NCBI RefSeq assembly: GCF_024684275.1
Contig: NZ_JAIKXF010000096.1
Location: 21,295 to 85,294, forward strand
DNA: 64,000 bases
Direction of reading: 5' to 3'
From: Ruminococcus sp.
Lineage (GTDB): Bacteria; Bacillota_A; Clostridia; Oscillospirales; Ruminococcaceae
The translations under genes were made by a program, and so were the position numbers. The notes under the pieces are model-generated. The model was not told the DNA's origin. It searched no databases and saw only the letters and a program-made list of their open reading frames with translations. This document shows positions 33,077 to 41,784 of the stretch, piece by piece (the stretch's first letter is position 1; the number at the start of each line of letters is the position of its first letter).

Positions 33077-34480
33077 TCACTGCTTTACCGCAGGAAGAGT
33101 TATGGTAACAGTCGTACCCATTCCCTCGCCCTCACTGTCAATATCAAGTGAGCCGCCGTGCATACTGATTATCTCGTCTGCAACGGCAAGTCCGATACCC
33201 GAACCGCGGCGGGTGTGGTTTGCCTTATAGAATTTTGTCTTGACCTTTGCAAGGTCTGAGCTTTTGATGCCGCAGCCCGTATCCTTTACGGAAACTATGA
33301 TATTTCCGCCCTTTTCGTATGCTCTTATAGTTACGGTATCACCTGCTGATGAATATTTCAGCGCATTGTCGATAACATTGATGAATACCTGTCTTATTCG
33401 GTTTTTATCACCGAATACAAAGGGGAGCATATCGGGCTCGTCGTAGATTATCTCCTGATTATCGCGTCTTGCCTTGTCGCTGTATATGAGCACAGCGTCA
33501 CCGAGCTCGGCGAGTATGTCCATATTCGCATTTTGCAGTGTAAAATGACCGCTCTGCATACGTGAGAAGTCAAGAAGCTCCTCTACCATCTGCGAAAGTC
33601 TCTCAGTTTCATTGACGATGACGCCGACGCCCTTTTTCATGGTATCGGGACTTCCGCCGCCGTCTATCATAAGAGTCTCCGCCCAGCCCTTTATAGCGGT
33701 GAGAGGAGTTCTCAGCTCATGGGATACCGATGATATGAACTCATTCTTCATAGCCTCAGTAGCGGAAAGCTCGTCAGCCATATTGTTTATGGCGGTACAA
33801 AGTTCGCCTATCTCGTCGTCGCTGTCGTTCTCTATACGTGTGGTAAAGTCGCCCATTGCGAATTTACGGGCGATACCGCTTATCTGTCTTATAGGTCTGA
33901 CGATAGAGCCTGCGAAATACAGACCTGTTATGACGATTATCAGTATGATAGTCACACAGACCATAGTCACCATAGCTGAATAGCTCTTTATGGTGTTGTC
34001 TATCTCTGTCAGTGACGTTACCATACGGACTGCGCTGTACTCGTTGCTCATAGAGGTTATGGGAACGGATACTGCAAGCACCTTTTCGCCGCCGCCCAGC
34101 CTGTAAACGTCATAGCCCTCGTTCTTTTCAAGAGCCTCCTCATAGTCAGGCAGAATATCGTCGGCGTCGGGAGAGAATCCCGATGAGGTCAGAACTACTC
34201 TGCCCTTTGAGTTTATAGCCATGAGCTCTATCTTGTCCTTCTCATTGAAGGTCTCAAGCATTTTTCTCATTTCTGCCGAGAAATTTGCAGAGCTGTCCTG
34301 AGAATGCATACTAAGCACACTCGTTACGGCGTTGAGCTTTGACACAAGATACTGCCTTGCAGAGCTGTAGAAATAGTTTTGTATCGCATAGATTATCGCC
34401 ATATCTATTACAAGCAGCGACAGCACAACAACACCTAAGTTGTTGAATATCCAGCGCTTTGTGATACTTTTTTTAGCCAT
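33077..34480 (-). CDS. Membrane sensor histidine kinase (PhoR/ResE type)
   Basis: A 467-residue sensor. It has an N-terminal membrane segment (about 12-32), an extracytoplasmic sensor domain (about 35-160), a second membrane segment (about 165-190, VTMVCVTIILIIVITGLYF), a HAMP linker, a HisKA dimerisation domain with phospho-acceptor His in SSVSHELRTPLTAIKGW, and a HATPase domain with N box VFINVIDNALKYSS, G1 VKDTGCGIK and G2 GSGIGLAV. Its ATG shares one base with the response regulator's stop, so they are coupled. The signal is not deducible. Confidence 0.95.
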   Translation of the reverse strand: MAKKSITKRWIFNNLGVVVLSLLVIDMAIIYAIQNYFYSSARQYLVSKLNAVTSVLSMHSQDSSANFSAEMRKMLETFNEKDKIELMAINSKGRVVLTSSGFSPDADDILPDYEEALEKNEGYDVYRLGGGEKVLAVSVPITSMSNEYSAVRMVTSLTEIDNTIKSYSAMVTMVCVTIILIIVITGLYFAGSIVRPIRQISGIARKFAMGDFTTRIENDSDDEIGELCTAINNMADELSATEAMKNEFISSVSHELRTPLTAIKGWAETLMIDGGGSPDTMKKGVGVIVNETERLSQMVEELLDFSRMQSGHFTLQNANMDILAELGDAVLIYSDKARRDNQEIIYDEPDMLPFVFGDKNRIRQVFINVIDNALKYSSAGDTVTIRAYEKGGNIIVSVKDTGCGIKSSDLAKVKTKFYKANHTRRGSGIGLAVADEIISMHGGSLDIDSEGEGMGTTVTITLPAVKQ

Positions 34481-35181
34481 TACTGTGCATCATTCCACTT
34501 ATATCCGTAGCCCCAGATAGTAATTATATACTTCGGGTTTGAGGGCTCCTCCTCTATCTTCATGCGGATACGTCTGATATTTACATCGACTATCTTATCG
34601 TCGCCGTAGTAGCTCTCGCCCCATATATGATTGAGTATGCTTGCACGGTCGAGTGCGGTGTTCTTATTGTTCATAAAGAATTCCAGTATCTGATACTCCA
34701 CCTGAGTCAGCTCTATGGGCTCTCCGTATTTAGTAACGGTCCTGCTCTTTAAATTGAGTACGAAAGGTCCGCTCTCGATGACTGACTGCTTCTCAGTCTT
34801 GATGAAGCTCATACATACACGGCGGTATATAGCATCAACACGTGCGGTGAGCTCAGACGGTGAGAATGGCTTGGTGATATAGTCGTCAGCGCCTATCATA
34901 AGACCGCTTACCTTGTCCATTTCCTGAGTTCTTGCAGTAAGCATGATAATACCGATAGTCGAGCTCTTTTCACGTATCTTCTTGCAGACCGTAAAGCCGT
35001 CTATTCCGGGCATCATAATGTCAAGCAGGACGATATCGAAATTGCCGTGCTCAGCTTCAAAGGTCTTCAGAGCAGCCTCTCCGCAGTTTACATCTACCAC
35101 ATCATAGCCTGCACGTTTGAGGTTTATGACAACGAATTCGCGGATAGTATCCTCGTCCTCGCATATAAGTATACGTTTCAT
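34480..35181 (-). CDS. OmpR-family response regulator
   Basis: A 233-residue two-domain regulator. The receiver domain (1-120) has the acidic pair Glu9/Asp10, phospho-acceptor Asp54 in VLLDIMMPG, switch Thr in MLTART and Lys in YITKPFSP. The C-terminal winged helix (about 135-231) ends RRIRMKIEEEPSNPKYIITIWGYGYKW, the OmpR/PhoB DNA-binding signature. It is the partner of the histidine kinase encoded immediately downstream. The gene lies 22 bp after a lipoprotein gene in the gltA-led operon. Confidence 0.96.
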   Translation of the reverse strand: MKRILICEDEDTIREFVVINLKRAGYDVVDVNCGEAALKTFEAEHGNFDIVLLDIMMPGIDGFTVCKKIREKSSTIGIIMLTARTQEMDKVSGLMIGADDYITKPFSPSELTARVDAIYRRVCMSFIKTEKQSVIESGPFVLNLKSRTVTKYGEPIELTQVEYQILEFFMNNKNTALDRASILNHIWGESYYGDDKIVDVNIRRIRMKIEEEPSNPKYIITIWGYGYKWNDAQ

Positions 35182-35203
35182 CAGTGTTCACTCCTTTGGT
35201 GTA

Positions 35204-36553
35204 TCAGTCTCTGTATCTGAATCCCACAGCCGCGTCGCCCGAGGTTATGGAAAGTCCGTCGTCATCTGTATCCGCATTCTGCGGTATACGGGCAAGGTAA
35301 GCCGAATCGCCCTTTGTATGCATGAGCATATAGCCGCCTGATATTCTGTCCTCCCGTGAGGGTACGTCCTCTGCGCAGAAGATATGCAGCAGCTCTCTGC
35401 CCATGTTTCCGTCCTTGAAAGCGCAGAAAACTATCTCGTCATTGACCACATCGCGCTTTACAGTGACCTTCCCCACCCATTTTTCTGGAAAAAGGAAAAT
35501 ATAACCGTCATTTACGCTGTAATATGAGGTATAGAGCGTTTCCAGCTTATCGACGCCTTTAACCTGCTTCCACTCAGTCAGTCTGAGCTGCTCGCTCTCG
35601 GGAGAATCCCCGTAGCCCGGAGCTGTTACCTGTACGGGTATCTCTATGCTGCCGTCACCGTCAACATCAAAGCTTCCGCAGCCTGAGGGGCGGATAGTTT
35701 CCGCAGAACTCTCGGGGGTGCTGAATACCTTGTGCAGGGCGCCGTCCTTCATGTAAAGGACCTCGGTCTGAACATAGCCTGCACCTGCCTGAGCGTCGAT
35801 ATATATGCCCATTTCGGAATTGCCCACCTTGCCGTAGCTGATGTCAAAATCATTGAAATTATCGCTGAGTTCAAGGAAGGACCTGTGGTATGTACCGCCG
35901 TCGTCAAGCTTGAAAGCCTCAGCCATAGCCTCATTTTCGCCTGTAGCTCCCATTAATCTGAAAAGCTCATACTGTCCGTCAAGGTCAAGGTCTGCCACGT
36001 CGAAAAAGGCATAGGACTTTGACTTTGAGAACGTAGGCGGCTCCTGTAATCTGCCGTCGGTATAGGTATATATCGAAACATTCTTTTCTGTACGGTTTAT
36101 CATACTGGTTCCGATGATGATATTCACGCGGTCATTTGAGCCAAGCTTTGATATTTTGACCTCCTCTATCTCGCTGCCTGCGGCAGGGATATCATAGGCA
36201 GAGGTCCATTCGCCGTTCTCTTTTTTGTCGAGGACATTTATATGCAGTGGATTCTCGTCGGCTGCATGGTTGTTCCTCTCGTAGAACACAAGAGCCTCGT
36301 TGCCGCCGTCGCCGTCAATATCCTCGATTATGAACGCCGATAGATACTTGCCGGACTTTGGGTATTTAAGGCTTATATTCGATGTGTTCAGAGAAGTTGT
36401 CAGCTTTGAGTATATCTGCTCCTGCTCGGGACCGAGCTTAGGCGGAGTCATAAGGGTATCTATGCTTGCACCGAAGGTACAGCCCGTAAGAGCCGCAGCC
36501 GCTGAGAGGGCTGTAATGAAAGCTGTTATCTTTTTCATAGGATATGAGCTCAT
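35204..36553 (-). CDS. Lipoprotein with FG-GAP/VCBS-like Asp-rich repeats
   Basis: A secreted lipoprotein of 449 residues. The signal peptide ends in lipobox LTGC (Cys near residue 25). Three calcium-loop-like D-x-D-x-D-G segments, IIEDIDGDGGNEALVFY, DVADLDLDGQYELFR and GSFDVDGDGSIEIPV, recur about 100-120 residues apart, as in FG-GAP/VCBS beta-propeller repeats. The ATG overlaps the gltA stop (ATGA), which favours the start at 36553; an internal ATG at 36538 is an alternative. Placed before a response regulator and kinase, it may be a surface sensor or regulator partner; this is inference from order only. Confidence 0.75.
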   Translation of the reverse strand: MSSYPMKKITAFITALSAAAALTGCTFGASIDTLMTPPKLGPEQEQIYSKLTTSLNTSNISLKYPKSGKYLSAFIIEDIDGDGGNEALVFYERNNHAADENPLHINVLDKKENGEWTSAYDIPAAGSEIEEVKISKLGSNDRVNIIIGTSMINRTEKNVSIYTYTDGRLQEPPTFSKSKSYAFFDVADLDLDGQYELFRLMGATGENEAMAEAFKLDDGGTYHRSFLELSDNFNDFDISYGKVGNSEMGIYIDAQAGAGYVQTEVLYMKDGALHKVFSTPESSAETIRPSGCGSFDVDGDGSIEIPVQVTAPGYGDSPESEQLRLTEWKQVKGVDKLETLYTSYYSVNDGYIFLFPEKWVGKVTVKRDVVNDEIVFCAFKDGNMGRELLHIFCAEDVPSREDRISGGYMLMHTKGDSAYLARIPQNADTDDDGLSITSGDAAVGFRYRD

Positions 36554-37908
36554 TCGCGCTCGGAAAGCTTAATGTATTCCTTTTCCTTTGCTATAGCCTT
36601 GTAAGCAGGTCGGATAATCCTTCCGCCTGTGAGTATCTCCTCCATGCGGTGAGCAGCCCAGCCTGCCATACGCGCAATAGCGAACAGCGGTGTGAAGAGC
36701 TCGTCGGGGATACCGAGCATACGGTAAACAAGTCCCGAATACATATCAACGTTAGCACACATCGCCTTTGAGCTGCCCTTGAGCTCGAGGAATATCTCGG
36801 GAGTAAGTCTCTCGATAGTTTCGAGAAGTCTGAACTCTGCCTCGATCTCCTTGCCCTTTGCAAGCTCGAATGCCTTTTTCTTCAATATAACGGCACGGGG
36901 ATCAGAGATAGTATATACCGCGTGTCCCATACCGTAGATAAGACCCGAGTGGTCGTTGGTCTCCTTGCGGATAGTCTTGCGCATATAGTCGGCTACCTCG
37001 CCCTCATTATCCCAATGCTTGATATTAGCCTCGAAGTTGTCGAGCATATTGATAACGGCAAGGTTAGCACCGCCGTGACGCGGTCCCTTCAGAGAGCAAA
37101 TAGCCGAGGAATAAGCCGAATACGGATCAGTACCCGATGATGTGAGAACACGGCAGGTAAATGTTGAGTTATTGCCGCCGCCGTGCTCAGCATGCAGCAT
37201 GAGCAGACGATCCAGCATCTGAGCCTCGTCCTTTGTATACTGTCTGTCGGGACGGAGCAGCGAAAGGATACACTGTGCGGTGTTCTCCTCATAGTTTATC
37301 GGGTGCATTATCATGCTCTGGTTATCGAAAACTCTGCGCTTTACCTGATAAGCGTTAGCCATGATGACAGGCATTTTAGCGATAAGGCTTACCGCAGTGC
37401 GCATTTCATTTTCAAGGCCCTTGTTCTCACACTCATCATCGTAGGAATACAGAGCCAGTACCGAACGAGCCAGCTTATTCATGATATTCTTTGACGGAGC
37501 TTTAAGTATCATATCCTCAACGAACCCGTTGGGGAGATCTCTTTTCACTGAAATATATGAGCTGAAGGTCTTGAGCTCCTTCTCATTCGGAAGATGACCG
37601 AAAAGCAGCAGAAAAGCTGTTTCCTCATAGCCGTAGCGGTCATCCGCCTCAACATTCTCAACAAGGTCGTTAATGTTATAGCCTCTGTATATAAGCTGTC
37701 CGGGGATAGGTTCCTTTTCGCCCTCGTTGACTACATAGCCGTGAACGTTGCAGATATTGGTGATACCTGCCATAACACCTGTGCCGTCGCTGTTGCGAAG
37801 TCCTCTCTTGACATGATATTTTTCATAAAGCTTTGGATCGATAACGGAATTATCCGCAAGTCTCCCGCATAAATCTGTAATGTTAGCGCCTGAAATGTAT
37901 GACGGCAT
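36550..37908 (-). CDS. gltA: Citrate synthase
   Basis: Condenses acetyl-CoA and oxaloacetate. From ATG 37908 the protein has 452 residues with catalytic His in LHAEHGGGNNSTF, His in GPRHGGANLAV and the oxaloacetate/CoA region YGMGHAVYTISDPRA. Upstream in-frame GTG codons (37917, 37911) are possible starts; AGGAG at 37919-37923 fits ATG 37908 or GTG 37911 better than 37917. It is the first gene of a probable operon with a lipoprotein, a two-component system, yqhQ and prmC, and it has a consensus promoter. Confidence 0.94.
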   Translation of the reverse strand: MPSYISGANITDLCGRLADNSVIDPKLYEKYHVKRGLRNSDGTGVMAGITNICNVHGYVVNEGEKEPIPGQLIYRGYNINDLVENVEADDRYGYEETAFLLLFGHLPNEKELKTFSSYISVKRDLPNGFVEDMILKAPSKNIMNKLARSVLALYSYDDECENKGLENEMRTAVSLIAKMPVIMANAYQVKRRVFDNQSMIMHPINYEENTAQCILSLLRPDRQYTKDEAQMLDRLLMLHAEHGGGNNSTFTCRVLTSSGTDPYSAYSSAICSLKGPRHGGANLAVINMLDNFEANIKHWDNEGEVADYMRKTIRKETNDHSGLIYGMGHAVYTISDPRAVILKKKAFELAKGKEIEAEFRLLETIERLTPEIFLELKGSSKAMCANVDMYSGLVYRMLGIPDELFTPLFAIARMAGWAAHRMEEILTGGRIIRPAYKAIAKEKEYIKLSERE

Positions 37909-37941
37909 CACGATCACACTCCTAAAACATATTCATTCTCA

Positions 37942-37970
37942 ATTATACACCATATTAATTATAATGTCAA
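37942..37970 (-). promoter_or_regulatory. Consensus SigA promoter of gltA
   Basis: On the minus strand TTGACA (37965-37970), 17-bp spacer, TATAAT (37942-37947). Confidence 0.92.
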
Positions 37971-37979
37971 ATGGTATTT

Positions 37980-38023
37980 ACAATATAAAGAACTGTTATA
38001 AAACATACGTTCTTGTATATTGT
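37980..38023. repeat. Long inverted repeat before spoIID
   Basis: ACAATATAAAGAAC (37980-37993) and GTTCTTGTATATTGT (38009-38023) are complementary apart from one extra base, with a 15-base centre. The unit ends six bases before the spoIID ribosome site. A CATACGTT sequence in the centre (38004-38011) resembles a SigE -10 (CATACA-T), with an AATATA upstream at a somewhat long distance. Confidence 0.65.
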
Positions 38024-38040
38024 GCTGAAAGGAGAAACCT

Positions 38041-39063
38041 ATGAAAAAGCTGCTTATCTCGGCATTACTGCTCATCGTATCCGTAACCGTACTTCCTGCA
38101 ATCCCCGTGCTTACGCGCAGCAAAAACAGCCAGAACGATGCAGAGCAGACTGTAAAGACAAGCGGGATATTTGCTGACAGCGAAAAAACTGCCGAAACAT
38201 CCCGCTTTTCAGCAGAGCCCTACATGGTTCTCGACATCGAGAGCGGCAGGGTGCTGAAAGTGCCTGTCCGCGAATACGTCATCGGAGCTGTCTGTGCAGA
38301 AATGCCTGCTTCATTCGGTGAAGAAGCCTTGAAGGCTCAGGCTGTAGCCGCCCATACCTATGCTGAACGCCAGAGGCTGCGCGAAAAGGAAAGTCCCTCG
38401 CCGGAGCTGAAGGGAGCCGATTTCTCCAATGATACCGGGAAATATCAGGGCTATTACACAAAAGACCGGATAAAAGAGGCTTTCGGGGAGCATTTCGATG
38501 AAAATTACAAGAAAATTGCCGCTGCTGCCGACGAAGTACTGCCCTACGTAATCACCTACGATGACACACCTATTATCGCCGCATTCCACTCAATGTCCTC
38601 AGGCTTTACCGAAAGTGCCGAAAACGCTTGGGGAGCTCCGGTGGAATATCTTGTGGAGGTTGACAGCCGCTCCGATCTGACAGCGCCAAAATTCCGAGAG
38701 GACAAGCGCTATAAGGCGGCGGAGCTGAAAGCCGCTCTTGAAGCGGCTTTCGACGGCGTGTCCCTCGGTGATGATGTATCGCAGTGGCTCAGGGTACTTA
38801 CGATCTCCGATTCCGGAACAGTACTGGAAGCCTCCGTCGAGGGACACACCGTAACAGGAGGTCAGGTGCGTTCCGCACTTGACCTCCGCTCCGCCGCCTT
38901 TGAGGTGCGCTATGAACCCGATGAGATCGTCATTACAACCAAAGGCTACGGTCACGGTGTCGGCATGAGCCAGTACGGAGCAGACGCTATGGCTGCACAG
39001 GGAAAAAGCTGGCGCGAGATAATCGGGCATTATTATCCAAACTGTACCATATCGCAGAGCTGA
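38041..39063 (+). CDS. spoIID: SpoIID/LytB-domain protein (stage II sporulation protein D-like)
   Basis: A membrane-anchored lytic transglycosylase-like protein of 340 residues. A signal anchor covers residues 1-25, followed by a variable linker (to about 60), and then the SpoIID domain: VREYVIGAVCAEMPASFGEEALKAQAVAAHTYA in order, FHSMSSGFTESAENAWG, and the end GYGHGVGMSQYGADAMAAQG. In Bacillus it digests peptidoglycan during engulfment under SigE control. Its presence hints at sporulation ability or a relic of it, though SpoIID-domain proteins also occur in non-sporulating strains. GAAAGGAG precedes the ATG. Confidence 0.9.
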   Translation: MKKLLISALLLIVSVTVLPAIPVLTRSKNSQNDAEQTVKTSGIFADSEKTAETSRFSAEPYMVLDIESGRVLKVPVREYVIGAVCAEMPASFGEEALKAQAVAAHTYAERQRLREKESPSPELKGADFSNDTGKYQGYYTKDRIKEAFGEHFDENYKKIAAAADEVLPYVITYDDTPIIAAFHSMSSGFTESAENAWGAPVEYLVEVDSRSDLTAPKFREDKRYKAAELKAALEAAFDGVSLGDDVSQWLRVLTISDSGTVLEASVEGHTVTGGQVRSALDLRSAAFEVRYEPDEIVITTKGYGHGVGMSQYGADAMAAQGKSWREIIGHYYPNCTISQS

Positions 39064-39140
39064 AGCCGTAATTTTCTAAAATTCTTTTGTGCAAAACGCA
39101 ATAATAGTTTTTCATTTATTGCCAAATATGTCAAATTATA

Positions 39141-39169
39141 TTGACAGGTCTTTTCAGATTTGCTATAAT
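39141..39169 (+). promoter_or_regulatory. Consensus SigA promoter of the D-rhamnose polysaccharide cluster
   Basis: TTGACA (39141-39146), 17-bp spacer, TATAAT (39164-39169) with TGC before it (extended -10). The 80-base leader has a TCCGTC-ACA-GACGGA hairpin (39230-39244) just before the ribosome site. Confidence 0.93.
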
Positions 39170-39252
39170 AACTCTGTACCGCTATTTGCGGCACATAGAG
39201 ATAAGAATACAGATCACAAGGAGACTGCGTCCGTCACAGACGGATAGGAATT

Positions 39253-40641
39253 ATGAACAAAAACAGAGATTTATATAAAAGATTCGTCACTTTTATTTCG
39301 GGAATACTGCTTCTTGCCATGATAACCGGCATTTTTGCCTTTATATGGTACAAAAACTACAGCGGCGAGATAGTGCTTCCCTACTACAGACGAGGAAACT
39401 GGGTGCTCATCGCCATATACTGCCTGCTGGTATGGCTCTTTTTCCGAGCATACGGCGGCTTCAAGCTGGGCTACCTGAAAAAGACCGATATGCTCTATGC
39501 GCAGATGATATCCATGATATGCGTGAATACGGTCTCATACTTTCTCATAAGCCTCATAGGACGACATTTCATGGCAGTCATGCCCATTGTCGCAATGAGC
39601 TGTGTTGATATGGGAGTCATAGCCCTATGGACTCTCCTTGCAGGCAAACTGTACTTCATGATATATCCGCCGAGAAAACTGGTCATCATCTACGGCAGTC
39701 ATCAGGCGGCGGCTTTAGTCCTTAAAATGAGCCAGCGCGTGGACAAGTATATGATCTGCGAGTCCATAAGCATCAACGAACCCGAGGAAAAGGTCCGCGA
39801 GCTCATTATGAAGTACGAGGGCGCTATAGTATGCGACATCCCCGCCGAGCAGCGAAACGATTACCTCAAATTCTGCTTCGAGCACTCAAAACGTGCGTAT
39901 ATCGCCCCGAAAATTTCCGATATTATAATAAGAGGCGCAGACGATATCCGCCTCTTTGACACCCCTCTCATGCTCTGCCGAAATTACGGGCTTGATTTCG
40001 AGCAGCAGCTTTTAAAGCGCATATTCGATGTTATCTTCTCACTTGTTGCGCTCATTCCTGCGGCACCATTCATGCTCATTGCCGCTCTGGCAGTCAAGCT
40101 CTACGACGGCGGCCCCGTATTCTACAAGCAGAAGCGCCTTACCTTAGGCGGCAGGGAGTTCGACGTGTATAAGTTCCGCAGCATGATAGTTGACGCCGAA
40201 AAGGACGGCAAGCCTCGTCTTGCCTCAGAGGAGGACGACCGTATAACTCCCGTGGGAAAGATACTGAGAAAATTCCGCGTGGACGAGTTTCCTCAGCTCC
40301 TTAATATCCTCAAAGGCGATATGTCCGTTGTCGGACCGCGCCCCGAGCGTCCCGAGCTAACCGAGGAGTACAAAAAGGATATGCCGGAATTCGGCTTCCG
40401 ACTCAAAGTCAAGGCTGGCCTTACAGGCTATGCTCAGGTCACGGGAGCCTATGACACAACACCGTATGACAAGCTGAAAATGGACCTGATGTATATAGAA
40501 AATTACTCAATACGTCTCGACCTTCAAATAATACTAATGACATTAAAGACAATGTTCTTCCCGCCCAAGAACAACGCCGAAACCGAGGAGCTGCTCCTTG
40601 CGGCGAAGAACAGCGAAAAAAAGGAGAACAACAAGCAATGA
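39253..40641 (+). CDS. Polyprenyl-phosphate sugar-1-phosphate transferase (WcaJ/WbaP type)
   Basis: Initiates repeat-unit or chain assembly by moving a sugar phosphate onto undecaprenyl phosphate. The 462 residues have four N-terminal membrane segments (about 12-140), a central Rossmann-like part (about 145-230), and a bacterial sugar transferase domain (about 255-445) with KRIFDVIFSLVALIP, VYKFRSMIVDAE, LRKFRVDEFPQLLNIL, MSVVGPRPERPEL and GLTGYAQVTG. This is the full-length PssY/WcaJ architecture. It is the first gene of the plus-strand cluster and overlaps manC by four bases. The transferred sugar is unknown. Confidence 0.93.
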   Translation: MNKNRDLYKRFVTFISGILLLAMITGIFAFIWYKNYSGEIVLPYYRRGNWVLIAIYCLLVWLFFRAYGGFKLGYLKKTDMLYAQMISMICVNTVSYFLISLIGRHFMAVMPIVAMSCVDMGVIALWTLLAGKLYFMIYPPRKLVIIYGSHQAAALVLKMSQRVDKYMICESISINEPEEKVRELIMKYEGAIVCDIPAEQRNDYLKFCFEHSKRAYIAPKISDIIIRGADDIRLFDTPLMLCRNYGLDFEQQLLKRIFDVIFSLVALIPAAPFMLIAALAVKLYDGGPVFYKQKRLTLGGREFDVYKFRSMIVDAEKDGKPRLASEEDDRITPVGKILRKFRVDEFPQLLNILKGDMSVVGPRPERPELTEEYKKDMPEFGFRLKVKAGLTGYAQVTGAYDTTPYDKLKMDLMYIENYSIRLDLQIILMTLKTMFFPPKNNAETEELLLAAKNSEKKENNKQ

Positions 40642-41702
40642 AAACCACCGCAGTCATCATGGCAGGCGGACGGGGCGAGCGCTTCTGGCCAAAGAGCCGA
40701 AACGCTACTCCAAAGCAGTTCCTCTCCCTCACCAAGGACGGAGAGACCATGATCCAGAAAACCGTAAAGCGTCTTATGCCCATTGTTGAGGCTGAGGACA
40801 TCTACATCGTCACAAATGCGGCTTATACAGCCCTTGTGCAGGAACAGCTCCCTGATATTCCGCGAGAAAATATCTTAGCAGAGCCGTGTGCAAGAAATAC
40901 TGCCCCCTGCATAGCCTTTGCAGCAGCAGTTATCAACCGCAGATACGAGGACGCAGTCATGCTGGTGCTGCCCTCAGACCACCTCATCGGCTATGAGGAA
41001 ATATATATCAACACCCTCAAAAAATCTATAAAGGCTGCTGAAAACGATAATTGCCTCGTCACAATAGGCATTACCCCCGAGTATCCCGAAACAGGCTACG
41101 GCTATATCAATTTCGGCGAGGAGAAGGGCGACGTTTACGCTGTTGAGCGCTTTGTTGAAAAGCCCGACCTTGCCACTGCAAAGGAGTATCTTGCTTCCGG
41201 CAAGTATCTCTGGAACAGCGGTATGTTCGTATGGAAAATATCCTCCATCATGCACAATTTAAAGGCTCTCATGCCTGATATATATGAGGGAGCTGTACGT
41301 ATCGGAGAGGCTTTCGGCACACCTGAGTTCACTGACGTTCTCGTCAAGGAGTTCACCGCTTTCAGAAGCGAGTCCGTTGACTTCGGCATAATGGAAAAGG
41401 CTGAGCATATCTACACTATCCCGGGAAGCTTCGGCTGGGACGACGTGGGAAGCTGGCTGGCTGTCGAGCGTATCAACGAGACCGACGACGACAATAATTA
41501 CATCGACGGCGATGTTATCACCATAGATTCAAAGCGCACTACGGTCTGCGGCGGCAAGCGCCTTATCGCAGCAGTGGGAACAAGAGACATCATCATCGTC
41601 GATACCGACGACGTCCTGCTGGTATGCTCAAAGAACAATACTCAGGACGTAAAGAAGGTCATTGCTCAGCTCAAAGAGCAGGAAAGAACAGAATTTATAT
41701 AA
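40638..41702 (+). CDS. manC: Mannose-1-phosphate guanylyltransferase
   Basis: Makes GDP-mannose from mannose-1-phosphate and GTP. The 354-residue enzyme has the nucleotidyltransferase signature VIMAGGRGERFWPKSRN, the EPCARNTAPCIA segment (GRNTAP type), LPSDH, and FVEKPD near residue 172. The C-terminal beta-helix-like part is short and there is no isomerase domain. It is followed by gmd and, further on, rmd, giving a route to GDP-D-rhamnose. Its start overlaps the sugar transferase stop (ATGA). Confidence 0.95.
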   Translation: MKTTAVIMAGGRGERFWPKSRNATPKQFLSLTKDGETMIQKTVKRLMPIVEAEDIYIVTNAAYTALVQEQLPDIPRENILAEPCARNTAPCIAFAAAVINRRYEDAVMLVLPSDHLIGYEEIYINTLKKSIKAAENDNCLVTIGITPEYPETGYGYINFGEEKGDVYAVERFVEKPDLATAKEYLASGKYLWNSGMFVWKISSIMHNLKALMPDIYEGAVRIGEAFGTPEFTDVLVKEFTAFRSESVDFGIMEKAEHIYTIPGSFGWDDVGSWLAVERINETDDDNNYIDGDVITIDSKRTTVCGGKRLIAAVGTRDIIIVDTDDVLLVCSKNNTQDVKKVIAQLKEQERTEFI

Positions 41703-41725
41703 TTGACAATTATTATGCGGCATTT

Positions 41726-41752
41726 CGGGACGATGCGGACATCGCCCCCTAC
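41726..41752 (-). repeat. GTAGGGG-family palindromic repeat
   Basis: On the minus strand it starts GTAGGGGGCGATG and ends CATCGTCCCG, so the arms GGGCGATG and CATCGTCCC pair. It lies between manC and gmd. Confidence 0.6.
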
Positions 41753-41784
41753 AGCTCAGATTTGAATAAAAGGAGTAAAATATA

